Shown here piece after piece: positions 15,565-22,604 of a stretch of 23,296 nucleotides of DNA. How positions within the stretch are numbered: the first letter of the stretch is position 1; each line of letters begins with the position of its first letter. The stretch covers positions 1-23,296 of the forward strand of contig DAOWDR010000688.1 in assembly GCA_030638935.1 (NCBI GenBank), in the 5' to 3' direction. Under the pieces are notes generated by a model. That model was not told where the DNA came from. It ran no database searches and was given only the letters and a program-made list of their open reading frames with translations. The position numbers were made by a program, and so were the translations under genes. The stretch comes from Desulfobacteraceae bacterium (GTDB lineage: Bacteria; Desulfobacterota; Desulfobacteria; Desulfobacterales; Desulfobacteraceae).

Positions 15565-15756
15565 ATGCCGATTTTTGAATATAAATGCAATAATTGCAAA
15601 AAAGAATTTGAGAAACTGGTCTTTGCCGGAGAAGAGGGCAAAATCCCATGCCCGGAATGTGCAAGTGTTGACATCACCAAAAAAATGAGTGCAACAAGCT
15701 TTATGGGAGCAAGTATCGGTACCTGTGGGTCAAATTCGCCCAAACAATTTTCCTGA
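15565..15756 (+). CDS. FmdB-family zinc ribbon protein
   Basis: A 63-residue protein with the FmdB-type N-terminus MPIFEYKCNNCKKEFEKLV and two CxxC knuckles (C8/C11 and the pair in IPCPEC), which should bind one zinc ion. Next comes a KKMSATSFMGAS segment typical of the family. The first member was described as a putative regulator near formamidase/formylmethanofuran genes; the biochemical role remains unknown. AAGGA lies 8 bases upstream of the ATG. The gene has its own predicted promoter and is followed by a hairpin, so it may be monocistronic. It is unlikely to be spurious despite its size, because both zinc knuckles and the starting motif are intact. Confidence 0.9.
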   Translation: MPIFEYKCNNCKKEFEKLVFAGEEGKIPCPECASVDITKKMSATSFMGASIGTCGSNSPKQFS

Positions 15757-15770
15757 GCTGGTTAAAACAA

Positions 15771-15788
15771 CTACGCCGGTCGGCGTAG
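15771..15788 (+). terminator. GC-rich hairpin after fmdB
   Basis: CTACGCC-GGTC-GGCGTAG is a perfect 7-bp stem with a 4-base loop, 15 bases after the fmdB stop. It is followed seven bases later by TTTT inside a 12-base palindrome GGTTTTAAAACC (15795-15806). The tail is weak, so this is a probable but not classical terminator before the protease gene. Confidence 0.45.
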
Positions 15789-15835
15789 AAACTTGGTTTT
15801 AAAACCCTCTAACACAAATTGAAAAGGAATAGCCC

Positions 15836-16498
15836 ATGCACTGGTCTGATGCGGTGAACTCAAGTCTCCCATGTATTGTAAAAATAGAAACCCCCACCGG
15901 TCACGGCACTGGTTTCTTGTGTTTCTCCAACCCAAAAAAATCAATGGTTGCCATTGCAACGGCAGGGCATGTGATTCGCCATGCCGACAAATGGATGGAA
16001 CCCATCCGGATATATACCCATGACGGATCAAAAACCCTGCTCCTGAAGGCCAATGAGCGCCATATCACAATGGGTAACATGTCGGACTCGGCACTCATTC
16101 TTTTTTCAAAAGCCCAGGACCTGTTTGAACAAACCCCTCCCCTTCCCCTGCTGGACCAGGAATATGTCCTAAGGGTCGGCACCCAGGTCGGCTGGATCGG
16201 ATTTCCCACCCTGGAGCCGGATACCCCTTGCTTTTTCTCCGGCATGATATCTGCCCGCAAGGACACCGCCTACCTCATTGACGGTGTTGCAATCAACGGT
16301 GTCAGCGGAGGACCGGTCCTCCATGTGGATGAAGAAGAGGAGACCCGTGTTGTGGGAACAGTGTCTGCCTACAGAATGAACAAAACCACCGGAGATACAC
16401 TTCCAGGCCTTCTCATTGCCCAGGACCTGTCCCTGTTCCACGATGTGCTCACCCATATCAAGGCAGTGGAAAAAACAGATAATAATATGCCTAGCTAA
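15836..16498 (+). CDS. Trypsin-like serine protease, apparently cytoplasmic
   Basis: A 220-residue protein with a chymotrypsin-fold triad: His45 in IATAGHVI, Asp84 in NMSDSALILF, and Ser157 in NGVSGGPVL. The oxyanion-hole glycines are also present. The N-terminus MHWSDAVNSSLPCIVKIETP leads straight into the first barrel strand, so there is no signal peptide, transmembrane anchor or PDZ domain. That is unlike DegP/HtrA, and the length is close to a bare protease domain. The target is unknown. AAGGA precedes the ATG with a 7-base gap. It lies 79 bases after fmdB, separated by a hairpin, and before a universal stress protein gene. A housekeeping or stress role is a guess only. Confidence 0.82.
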   Translation: MHWSDAVNSSLPCIVKIETPTGHGTGFLCFSNPKKSMVAIATAGHVIRHADKWMEPIRIYTHDGSKTLLLKANERHITMGNMSDSALILFSKAQDLFEQTPPLPLLDQEYVLRVGTQVGWIGFPTLEPDTPCFFSGMISARKDTAYLIDGVAINGVSGGPVLHVDEEEETRVVGTVSAYRMNKTTGDTLPGLLIAQDLSLFHDVLTHIKAVEKTDNNMPS

Positions 16499-16612
16499 AT
16501 AAGATAGGCCTTGGCAATGCCTAAGTCATACTCCGGATTTTAAGGGTCTGCATATTTTATAAACAAGTGCTTATATTGGATTTTATGCTAAATTAGCTTG
16601 CATATCACTAAT

Positions 16613-16635
16613 TCTGATTTAGTATATGAATCAGA
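16613..16635. promoter_or_regulatory. Inverted repeat upstream of the universal stress protein gene
   Basis: TCTGATT (16613-16619) and AATCAGA (16629-16635) are perfect inverted copies across 9 bases, ending 34 bases before the start codon. This could be a regulator site or a hairpin in the leader. No matching regulator is encoded nearby. Confidence 0.35.
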
Positions 16636-16669
16636 TTTGCATAATAACATTATAGATGGAGAAAACATA

Positions 16670-17194
16670 ATGATCCAGCAACCTAAAAAAATTCTTTTTG
16701 CATCTGATCTGTCCACGGACATGAAAAAGGTGTTTGAGCATGCGGTTACCATGGCAGCCTATTCAAAAACAGATATAATTGTCCTCCATGTCATGGAAGA
16801 AGCCAGCAAAAATTCTGAAAAACTTGTCAGAATGGCCTTTGGCGAAAAGCTATATCAGGACATCAAAAACGAACAAAAAAACGGGGCGAAAAATCTGCTT
16901 ATAGGCAAAAACGTAGATGCCCTAAGAATCCGCCAGGCCATTGCAGGCTTTTTCCAAGGAGAAAAAGAGGTCGACCAGATTGACAAAGAATCCCCCATTG
17001 AAAAGATTCTAGTGACAGAAAGCAAATCCATTGCCGATGAAATAGCACTCACAGCCACCCAGGAAGAATGTGATATCATCGTCATGGGGTGTAAACAGCA
17101 GGAAATGCTGGCCGAAGCCATGGGGGATCATGTGGTCAGGAAAGTATTAAAAAGAAGCAGTGTGCCGGTCTTTGTTGTCCCGTTCAGCCAATAA
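16670..17194 (+). CDS. Universal stress protein (UspA domain), variant
   Basis: From ATG 16670, with GGAG eight bases upstream, the protein has 174 residues; an upstream in-frame ATG (16598) lacks a ribosome site. The Usp fold is clear: KKILFASDLSTDMKKVFEHA, then IIVLHVMEE, and the C-terminal CDIIVMGCK through SSVPVFVV. The ATP-binding signature G-x2-G-x9-G-S/T is not met: the region reads MGCKQQEMLAEAMGDHV, with Gln in place of the second Gly and GD in place of GS. It probably belongs to the non-ATP-binding type. An extra helical segment with charged residues (about 45-110) makes it longer than the usual 140-150. Role unknown beyond the family association with stress or growth arrest. Confidence 0.85.
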   Translation: MIQQPKKILFASDLSTDMKKVFEHAVTMAAYSKTDIIVLHVMEEASKNSEKLVRMAFGEKLYQDIKNEQKNGAKNLLIGKNVDALRIRQAIAGFFQGEKEVDQIDKESPIEKILVTESKSIADEIALTATQEECDIIVMGCKQQEMLAEAMGDHVVRKVLKRSSVPVFVVPFSQ

Positions 17195-17199
17195 CATAA

Positions 17200-17997
17200 T
17201 CACGCCTGACCTGGAAAACTAAATTTTTTCACCTGTTTAAGATAAGGGGCCATTCCACGAAAAAAAATATCATTGTGGTTGGCCCCTTTTATTTCAAGCA
17301 ATAATTTTGTACCAGACGGGCAGGCATCATACAGGGCTTTGCCTTCTGAAAATGGGATTATATGATCAAACTGGGCATGGATAATCAGGCAGGGGCATAA
17401 AATTTTTTTAACCTTATCCAAATTTTCAAATCCTTTTTCCTCCCTGAATCCCATTGAAACAGAATCTATTCCCAAGGTACGCAGGAGGGGCGCAGCAAGG
17501 GCAAAACCACTTTCAATCATCAGGCTATGTATGGCATGGGATGAATTTGCCCCAATCTCCAGGGCTGGTGCAGAACCAAGGGATCTTCCCATGATACATA
17601 TCGGGCCCGTCATCTGTTTTTTCCCCATATAAGAAATCAAAAAATCCAAGATAATATGACAGTCCTTCATCATGGCAGAAAATGTTGGAAACCCGGAGGA
17701 ACTTCCATATCCCCGATAGTCCACCACAAAAAAATTCACCCCAGTATCGAGAAAATAATTTCCCAGTTCATCGTAGTCTGACACAATCTCGCCATTGCCA
17801 TGGAAAAAAAGAACCACAGGTGCATTTTGGTGTTTAAAATGAAAAGACCCGCCTACTTCTATTCCCTGGCCCACTGGTATCATTAAATCATCCCGCCCAC
17901 CATGGGTTACCCGGTCATAACTTTCCTTCCTGGGATGAAACAAAGACTGTAGAACACCGGGTTGATCCAGGACAGTGTAATTTTGAAATTGTTCCAT
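17200..17997 (-). CDS. Alpha/beta hydrolase, ABHD17/YqiA-like type
   Basis: A 265-residue alpha/beta hydrolase. It shows the oxyanion HGNGE near residues 66-70, VVDYRGYGSSSG (91-102), the nucleophile elbow IMGRSLGSAP with Ser139, and then Asp211 (HAQFDHIIPF) and His241 (GANHND). The triad is complete and correctly spaced. There is no signal peptide. Such proteins are esterases, thioesterases or amidases, and the substrate is not predictable. A clear AAAGGAG precedes the ATG. It follows the DHA2 exporter by 71 bases on the same strand, so it could be the second gene of that transcript. It ends 6 bases from the stop codon of the universal stress protein gene. Confidence 0.88.
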   Translation of the reverse strand: MEQFQNYTVLDQPGVLQSLFHPRKESYDRVTHGGRDDLMIPVGQGIEVGGSFHFKHQNAPVVLFFHGNGEIVSDYDELGNYFLDTGVNFFVVDYRGYGSSSGFPTFSAMMKDCHIILDFLISYMGKKQMTGPICIMGRSLGSAPALEIGANSSHAIHSLMIESGFALAAPLLRTLGIDSVSMGFREEKGFENLDKVKKILCPCLIIHAQFDHIIPFSEGKALYDACPSGTKLLLEIKGANHNDIFFRGMAPYLKQVKKFSFPGQA

Positions 17998-18068
17998 TGA
18001 TATTCTCCTTTATTGGGGTTGTTTTATTAACCTTATTAATTTTATTGGTTTAACTAATTTTACCGGGG

Positions 18069-19478
18069 CTATCCGTCTTTTCCCCTGGCAAAGGTAATTT
18101 CCGCACCAACAAAAGCCATCAAGGCACCTGCAACCATCACCTTTTGAAAACTTACCATAAAATAAGGGGCCATGGCCGGGGTATAGCTGTCCAGACCAGC
18201 CCCCTGGGTCAAATGGGTAAGAGAAGCTGTAAAAATAGTACCGGCAATGGCCACTCCCATCACCATGCCCAGATTTCGAGCAGTGGCCGAGGCCCCGGAT
18301 GCAACCCCCCTCCGTGCCATGGGAACCGCCCCCATGATGGCCATATTATTGGGTGAAACAAACAATGCCGTCCCCATACCGGCCAGGGCCATCCTCCACA
18401 AAATGGCCCTGGTGCCCATTGCAGGGGACACAAACATGAGTGACACAAGGGACAGACCCAACAACAGTATCCCGGAAAAGCACAATAGTCGTGAGCCAAT
18501 CCTGTCTGACAGTGCACCAGATACAGGAGAAATAAATAGAAGAAAGAGGAAGGGCACAATCATGATACCCCCTGTTTGGGCGGCGGAAAAACCACAGGGA
18601 TAGGTCAGGTAAAAGGGCATCATAAAGACAATGACAAAGAGCGCAGCAAAAAGAATCCCCGATGCAGCAAGGGGCAGAACAAAAAGTCTGATTTTCAACA
18701 ACTTAAGATCAAACAATGGATAGGCTGATTTGTTGACATTGACGATAAACCCAATACCAGCAAGGCCTCCAATTATCAGGCAACCGGCATATCGTAATGA
18801 AAAAAGCCCCCATGTCGACACCTGTGTCAAGCTCAGGATCAAACTGCAAAGCCCAATGATCATCATTAGACTGCCTATATAATCCAGGGGTTCCCGGGAC
18901 CCCCTCCCACCGGGAATCGTTTTCAGCACAAAAATACCGGCAATTGTTGCCCCAATCCCAATGGGTATATTTATATAAAAGATACTCCTCCAGGACAGGT
19001 ACTCCAGAATAAACCCTCCTGCCACAGGTCCAAAAGTCAGGCCGGCAGCCACCACAGCCCCAATCATCCCCAGGGCACGTCCCCTTTGTTCTTTTTCAAA
19101 CACATCTACAATCAGGGCAGGGGAACAGGCCATGAGCATGGAAGCACCCATCCCCTGGACCACCCGGGCCATTATCAAAAAATAAGGGGTGTTTGCCACC
19201 CCGCAAAAAAAAGATCCCAGGGTGAACACAATGAACCCTGCCACATATATGGGGCGCCGTCCTTTAATGTCCGAGAGCCTTCCAAAGGTCAACAAAAGGG
19301 AGGAAACCGTCAGAAGATAGATAACAACTACCCATTGAATGGTTGAAATATCTGTGGACATATCCTGCATGATGAAAGGCAGGGCAACATTTACAATGCT
19401 CGAGTCCAGGGTTGACATAAAAATTGAGACTGCAACCAGGGAAAAAATTTTCCATTTTTTATCATAAATCAATACCAT
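18069..19478 (-). CDS. MFS exporter, DHA2 (EmrB/QacA) family
   Basis: A 469-residue, highly hydrophobic protein with 14-helix DHA2 signatures. The first helix carries LDSSIVNVALP (24-34). Motif A, GRLSDIKGRRPIY (66-78), follows helix 2, and the antiporter motif C region reads GLTFGPVAGGFI. A second motif-A-like loop is SGALSDRIGSR. These proteins export drugs, dyes or toxic acids using the proton gradient. No EmrA-type membrane fusion partner or adjacent regulator is encoded. The ATG at 19478 has only a weak GGGG site, but the membrane segment starts soon after it, so the start is plausible. A palindrome overlaps the predicted promoter. Confidence 0.93.
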   Translation of the reverse strand: MVLIYDKKWKIFSLVAVSIFMSTLDSSIVNVALPFIMQDMSTDISTIQWVVVIYLLTVSSLLLTFGRLSDIKGRRPIYVAGFIVFTLGSFFCGVANTPYFLIMARVVQGMGASMLMACSPALIVDVFEKEQRGRALGMIGAVVAAGLTFGPVAGGFILEYLSWRSIFYINIPIGIGATIAGIFVLKTIPGGRGSREPLDYIGSLMMIIGLCSLILSLTQVSTWGLFSLRYAGCLIIGGLAGIGFIVNVNKSAYPLFDLKLLKIRLFVLPLAASGILFAALFVIVFMMPFYLTYPCGFSAAQTGGIMIVPFLFLLFISPVSGALSDRIGSRLLCFSGILLLGLSLVSLMFVSPAMGTRAILWRMALAGMGTALFVSPNNMAIMGAVPMARRGVASGASATARNLGMVMGVAIAGTIFTASLTHLTQGAGLDSYTPAMAPYFMVSFQKVMVAGALMAFVGAEITFARGKDG

Positions 19479-19509
19479 TACCCCATTCTATGCCATAAAC
19501 CCATTCCAT

Positions 19510-19528
19510 TCTTTAGATAATCTAAAGA
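19510..19528. promoter_or_regulatory. Palindromic operator candidate upstream of the DHA2 exporter
   Basis: TCTTTAGAT-a-ATCTAAAGA is a perfect 9-base inverted repeat with a single central base. It overlaps the predicted -10 element of the exporter promoter and is 32 bases from its start codon. The size and place suit a TetR- or MarR-type repressor, but no such gene is in the window. Confidence 0.5.
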
Positions 19529-19554
19529 TTATGTTATATCTATTCGGTTGACAA
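19526..19554 (-). promoter_or_regulatory. Possible promoter of the DHA2 exporter
   Basis: On the minus strand TTGTCA (19549-19554) and TAATCT (19526-19531) are separated by 17 bases. The -35 matches 5 of 6, the -10 is weak. Confidence 0.4.
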
Positions 19555-19578
19555 GAAAAATATATTAACGAGGAGACC

Positions 19579-19986
19579 ATGGCCACAATCAAAGATGTTG
19601 TATTAATCTATCTTGAAGATTCACCGGTTTCATTTGCCAGGGTTGAAAGTATTTTACCCGATCCAAAAAAAGACTGGTACCAGATAAAATTGCTCATGCT
19701 TCAAATTCCCTTACAGGTGGTAACCTGGATTTTAAAAGAGGAGTATATCAACGGAGATGAGTTTCATATGAACGGCAAAAAAATGAAATTAGAAACCGTT
19801 GAGTGCCCGGTTGAAGAACTGCCCATGGAGGTTCCAGGGGAGAAAAACCAACCACAAGCCATTCCTGAAATCCAAGAAAAAAAAGAAAACCCGAATGTCA
19901 AATCAGACACCCAAACCGATGCCCAAATTATTTCTTTTTCAGATCTGAAAAAGAAACGAAAAGACCATGGGCCAGACCCAAAATAA
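19579..19986 (+). CDS. Unknown protein with charged, disordered tail
   Basis: I do not recognise this 135-residue protein. Residues 1-75 look folded and beta-rich (VVLIYLEDSPVSFARVESIL, WYQIKLLMLQIPLQVVTWIL, then a Gly-Asp-Glu turn). Residues 80-125 are rich in Glu, Pro, Gln and Asn and probably disordered. The end is FSDLKKKRKDHGPDPK, strongly basic. The start is well supported: a GAGGAG site sits 4 bases before the ATG. The gene overlaps the DUF1848 gene by 20 bases, so the two are co-translated, with dusB following. The basic tail and the neighbouring tRNA-modification genes make an RNA-associated role possible, but that is a guess. Confidence 0.72.
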   Translation: MATIKDVVLIYLEDSPVSFARVESILPDPKKDWYQIKLLMLQIPLQVVTWILKEEYINGDEFHMNGKKMKLETVECPVEELPMEVPGEKNQPQAIPEIQEKKENPNVKSDTQTDAQIISFSDLKKKRKDHGPDPK

Positions 19987-20896
19987 AATAATATCCGCAT
20001 CACGGAGAACCGATATTCCCGGATGGTATACCCCCTGGTTCCTGGACCAGATCCGGCAAGGGTATTTCACCATCAAAAATCCCTATAACAAGGTGGTGAG
20101 AAAGGTGGATGCCCGACCAGAAAATGTCCATTCCATTGTTTTCTGGTCAAAAAATTTTGGCCCCTTTCTGGATCTTGATGCAGACCGGATCCTGACAGAT
20201 ATCGGATATAAACTCTATTTTAATTTTACCATTAACTCACGTGATCCCCTTCTGGAGCCCGGACTGCCTGAGCTGTCCAAAAGACTCCGCCAGGCAAGCC
20301 TTTTATGCGAAAAATTTGGCCCGGATAAAATATCCTGGCGATTTGATCCCATTTGTTTTTATAAAATCAATAACAAAGGTCTTGAAAACACCCTGGGCGA
20401 CTTTACCATGATTGCCGATGCCATGGCCAAAATGGGAATCACCCGGTGTGTTACCAGCTTCTATAATGGTTATAAAAAAATTAGGTCACGGATCTCACAT
20501 TTAGTTTCCCAGGGCAATCCCCTTGTTTCCTTTGTTGACCCAAAAATAAAAGACAGGCAAAAAGTGATTAAGAGAATGGCAGGCTATCTGGAACAAAAAA
20601 ATATTATCCTGCACCTCTGCTGTGAAGCATCTTTATTTAGCGACTTTGGCTGTAGCGACCCTGGGAAAGATTACAAGGTTAAGGAGAATGCCTGTATAGA
20701 TGGCAAACTCCTTAAACGCATCCATGGAGGCAACCCTGAAACCGGACGGGACTACGGACAAAGGTCCAAACAAGGATGCAAATGCACAAAATCCATAGAT
20801 ATCGGCTCCTACGAAGACCACCCCTGTTTCCATAATTGTTTGTTCTGTTATGGAAACACAGGCATTGATACCCAGATTCGACAAGGCAATGTATGA
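19967..20896 (+). CDS. DUF1848 family protein with C-terminal Fe-S cysteine motif
   Basis: A 309-residue protein of the DUF1848 family. It opens ISASRRTDIPGWYTPWF, the family hallmark, and has IVFWSKNFGPF and ISWRFDPICFY in the central barrel-like part. The C-terminal 30 residues contain CKC, 13 residues, then CFHNCLFCYGN. The last is a C-x3-C-x2-C motif, the same spacing as the radical-SAM iron-sulfur site, though it lies at the opposite end of the protein from where radical SAM enzymes have it. An iron-sulfur cluster is likely; radical SAM chemistry is not shown. No reaction is known to me for the family. It overlaps the upstream unknown gene by 20 bases and dusB by 4 bases (ATGA), so the three genes form one tightly coupled operon. 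Confidence 0.88.
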   Translation: MGQTQNKIISASRRTDIPGWYTPWFLDQIRQGYFTIKNPYNKVVRKVDARPENVHSIVFWSKNFGPFLDLDADRILTDIGYKLYFNFTINSRDPLLEPGLPELSKRLRQASLLCEKFGPDKISWRFDPICFYKINNKGLENTLGDFTMIADAMAKMGITRCVTSFYNGYKKIRSRISHLVSQGNPLVSFVDPKIKDRQKVIKRMAGYLEQKNIILHLCCEASLFSDFGCSDPGKDYKVKENACIDGKLLKRIHGGNPETGRDYGQRSKQGCKCTKSIDIGSYEDHPCFHNCLFCYGNTGIDTQIRQGNV

Positions 20897-21861
20897 TGAA
20901 AATTAAAGAACTTAAGATTAAAGGCAAAACCTTTTTGGCCCCATTGGCCGGCATCACCAATCTACCCTTCAGACGGCTTGTAAAAGAATGTGGCTGTGCC
21001 GTGGTCTGCTCGGAAATGGTCAGCGCCAAGGGCATTTTTTATAATTCTAAAAATACCGTAATACTGTTGACCTCCAGGGAAGATGAAAAACCACTGTCCG
21101 TCCAATTGTTTGGGGCAGATCCCGACTCCATGGCCCAGGCTGCCGCCTTTGTGGAAAAAATGGGGGTGGTAGATATCATTGATATCAATTTTGGATGCAG
21201 CGTAAAAAAAGTGATAAAACAGGGGGCAGGCGTCGCCCTGATGAAGGAACCCAAAACCAGCCAGGCCATTTTAAAGGCAGTCCGGAAAGCCACCAATCTT
21301 CCCTTTACCATTAAAATCAGATCCGGCTGGGATGGGTCAGGCCACCAGGCATTTGAAATTGCCGACATTGCCCAGGATGCCGGGGTGGATGCCATCGCCA
21401 TCCATCCCAGGACGGCAGTCCAGGGGTTCAAGGGGTTTGCTAACTGGGACCTGATCCAGGAGGCAAAAGAAAGGCTTACAATCCCTGTCATCGGCAACGG
21501 GGATATCAATTGCGTGGAAGATGCGGCAAGAATGATCGCACAAACCAAATGTGACGCCGTAATGGTAGGGCGTGCCGCCATGTCCAACCCCTATCTTCTT
21601 TCCCAGATCGAAGACTATGTAACCCGGGGAACATACAAAGAACCCAAACCCAGTGAAATATTCCAGAAAATGGAACGGTTGATTGAATTATATGTGGACT
21701 ATTTTGGTGAAAAGCATGCCGCAAGAATGCTTAGGGGAAGGCTTACCTGGTTTGTAAAAGGATTGCCCGGATGTTCTGCCTTTAGACAAAACCTGGCCCG
21801 GATAGAAACATCTGCCCAGGCCATCACCCTCATCCAGGCATTTAAAAACCGTGTATGCTGA
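20893..21861 (+). CDS. dusB: tRNA-dihydrouridine synthase, DusB type
   Basis: A 322-residue FMN TIM-barrel enzyme with DusB signatures: FLAPLAGITNLPFRRLVKE, CSEMVSAKG, VQLFGADP, catalytic Cys102 in INFGCSVKKVIKQGAGVALM, KIRSGWDG, AIHPRTAVQGFKG, GNGDI and MVGRAAMSNPYL. A helical C-terminal domain (about 245-322) holds HAARMLRGRLTWFVKGLPG, the DusB tRNA-binding region. The reaction is NADPH-dependent reduction of uridine to dihydrouridine in tRNA. One change stands out: the usual NxGCPxxK proline is serine here. The start overlaps the DUF1848 stop as ATGA, with a second ATG directly following. Its stop codon abuts the stop of queF on the other strand. Confidence 0.92.
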   Translation: MMKIKELKIKGKTFLAPLAGITNLPFRRLVKECGCAVVCSEMVSAKGIFYNSKNTVILLTSREDEKPLSVQLFGADPDSMAQAAAFVEKMGVVDIIDINFGCSVKKVIKQGAGVALMKEPKTSQAILKAVRKATNLPFTIKIRSGWDGSGHQAFEIADIAQDAGVDAIAIHPRTAVQGFKGFANWDLIQEAKERLTIPVIGNGDINCVEDAARMIAQTKCDAVMVGRAAMSNPYLLSQIEDYVTRGTYKEPKPSEIFQKMERLIELYVDYFGEKHAARMLRGRLTWFVKGLPGCSAFRQNLARIETSAQAITLIQAFKNRVC

Positions 21862-22266
21862 TTAATCTCTTATATATTCCGCAGTGGCAAGGGAACTGAC
21901 TCCGCCCCTGGGGGTAAATTCTCCGGTGACCTTCATGCTGAGCGGGGCAAGCACCTCAACCAGGTCGTCTAAAATTTTATTGATGACATGCTCGTAAAAC
22001 ATGCCCACATTTCTGTACTGGAGCAAATAATACTTCAGGGACTTGAGTTCAATAATCTGGGAATCCGGCCTGTAATCGATTGTGATACACCCATTATCCG
22101 GCAACCCTGTCATGGGACATACAGAGGTATACTCGGGCTGCCTGATACTGATATCAATACTCCTCTTGGATTTATAGGCATATTCAATGGGTTCCAGCAG
22201 GCTGGTTTTTATCACATCGGGTGTGTCAACTTTAAACGGGGTTTTGTATTGTTTATTTTCAATCAT
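21862..22266 (-). CDS. queF: NADPH-dependent preQ0 reductase QueF
   Basis: A 134-residue, type I (single-domain) QueF. Catalytic Cys50 and Asp57 are in EYTSVCPMTGLPDNG, and the family signature is ELKSLKYYLLQYRN at about 73-86. It ends FTPRGGVSSLATAEYIRD. QueF reduces 7-cyano-7-deazaguanine to preQ1 in queuosine biosynthesis, a cytoplasmic T-fold enzyme. AAGGA precedes the ATG by 6 bases. Its stop lies directly against the dusB stop, so the two tRNA-modification genes converge with no gap. No preQ1 riboswitch is visible upstream. Other queuosine genes are not in the window. Confidence 0.95.
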   Translation of the reverse strand: MIENKQYKTPFKVDTPDVIKTSLLEPIEYAYKSKRSIDISIRQPEYTSVCPMTGLPDNGCITIDYRPDSQIIELKSLKYYLLQYRNVGMFYEHVINKILDDLVEVLAPLSMKVTGEFTPRGGVSSLATAEYIRD

Positions 22267-22320
22267 CTTGAATCCTTAAGTTTGGTTACGCTATGAAAGT
22301 TTGTCATTTTTCAGCCCGAT

Positions 22321-22349
22321 ATGTTACCATAAAGTCAAAATAGTTTCAA
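22321..22349 (-). promoter_or_regulatory. Possible promoter of queF
   Basis: On the minus strand TTGAAA (22344-22349) and TAACAT (22321-22326) are 17 bases apart, about 55 bases before the queF start. Confidence 0.4.
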
Positions 22350-22604
22350 TTCAATAAGTTGCCAGGGAGGGTCTGGCGGCAGATGAAACCATTGGCAGTA
22401 TCGCCCTTGGTGCAAATCGCAAAAAAAAGCTTGACAAAGGAATTTAAAAAAAGGATAACTACTCTGCATTTTACTTAAATGCCGGATAGATGGAGATCCC
22501 TCAAGCTCGCATTCGATTCACAGGATTGAAGTTATAAGCACTAATATTGTCAGGCACGAAAATTCAGCCGACATCATATACGTCCCAAGGAGGATATTAA
22601 TTAA
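22350..22604. other. Intergenic region between queF and the glycine-rich gene
   Basis: The 338-base gap (22267-22604) holds the queF promoter candidate at its left. In the plus direction it has a short protein-like open stretch ending at TAA 22445-22447, then TTGACA (22431-22436) with GATAAC 17 bases on (22454-22459), a plausible promoter for the downstream gene. The rest has no recognisable RNA or gene. The leader of about 140 bases before the start codon is long and could carry post-transcriptional control, but I see no known riboswitch pattern. Confidence 0.4.

Noticed and set aside
22267..22350. preQ1 riboswitch upstream of queF
   Set aside because: I looked for the short preQ1-I hairpin with its A-rich tail; the leader has no such pattern and is mostly accounted for by a promoter candidate.
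22380..22440. Cobalamin or c-di-GMP riboswitch suggested by the string GGTGCAAATC
   Set aside because: The surrounding conserved blocks of either class (CCCGCCACTG-type or GEMM tetraloop regions) are missing.
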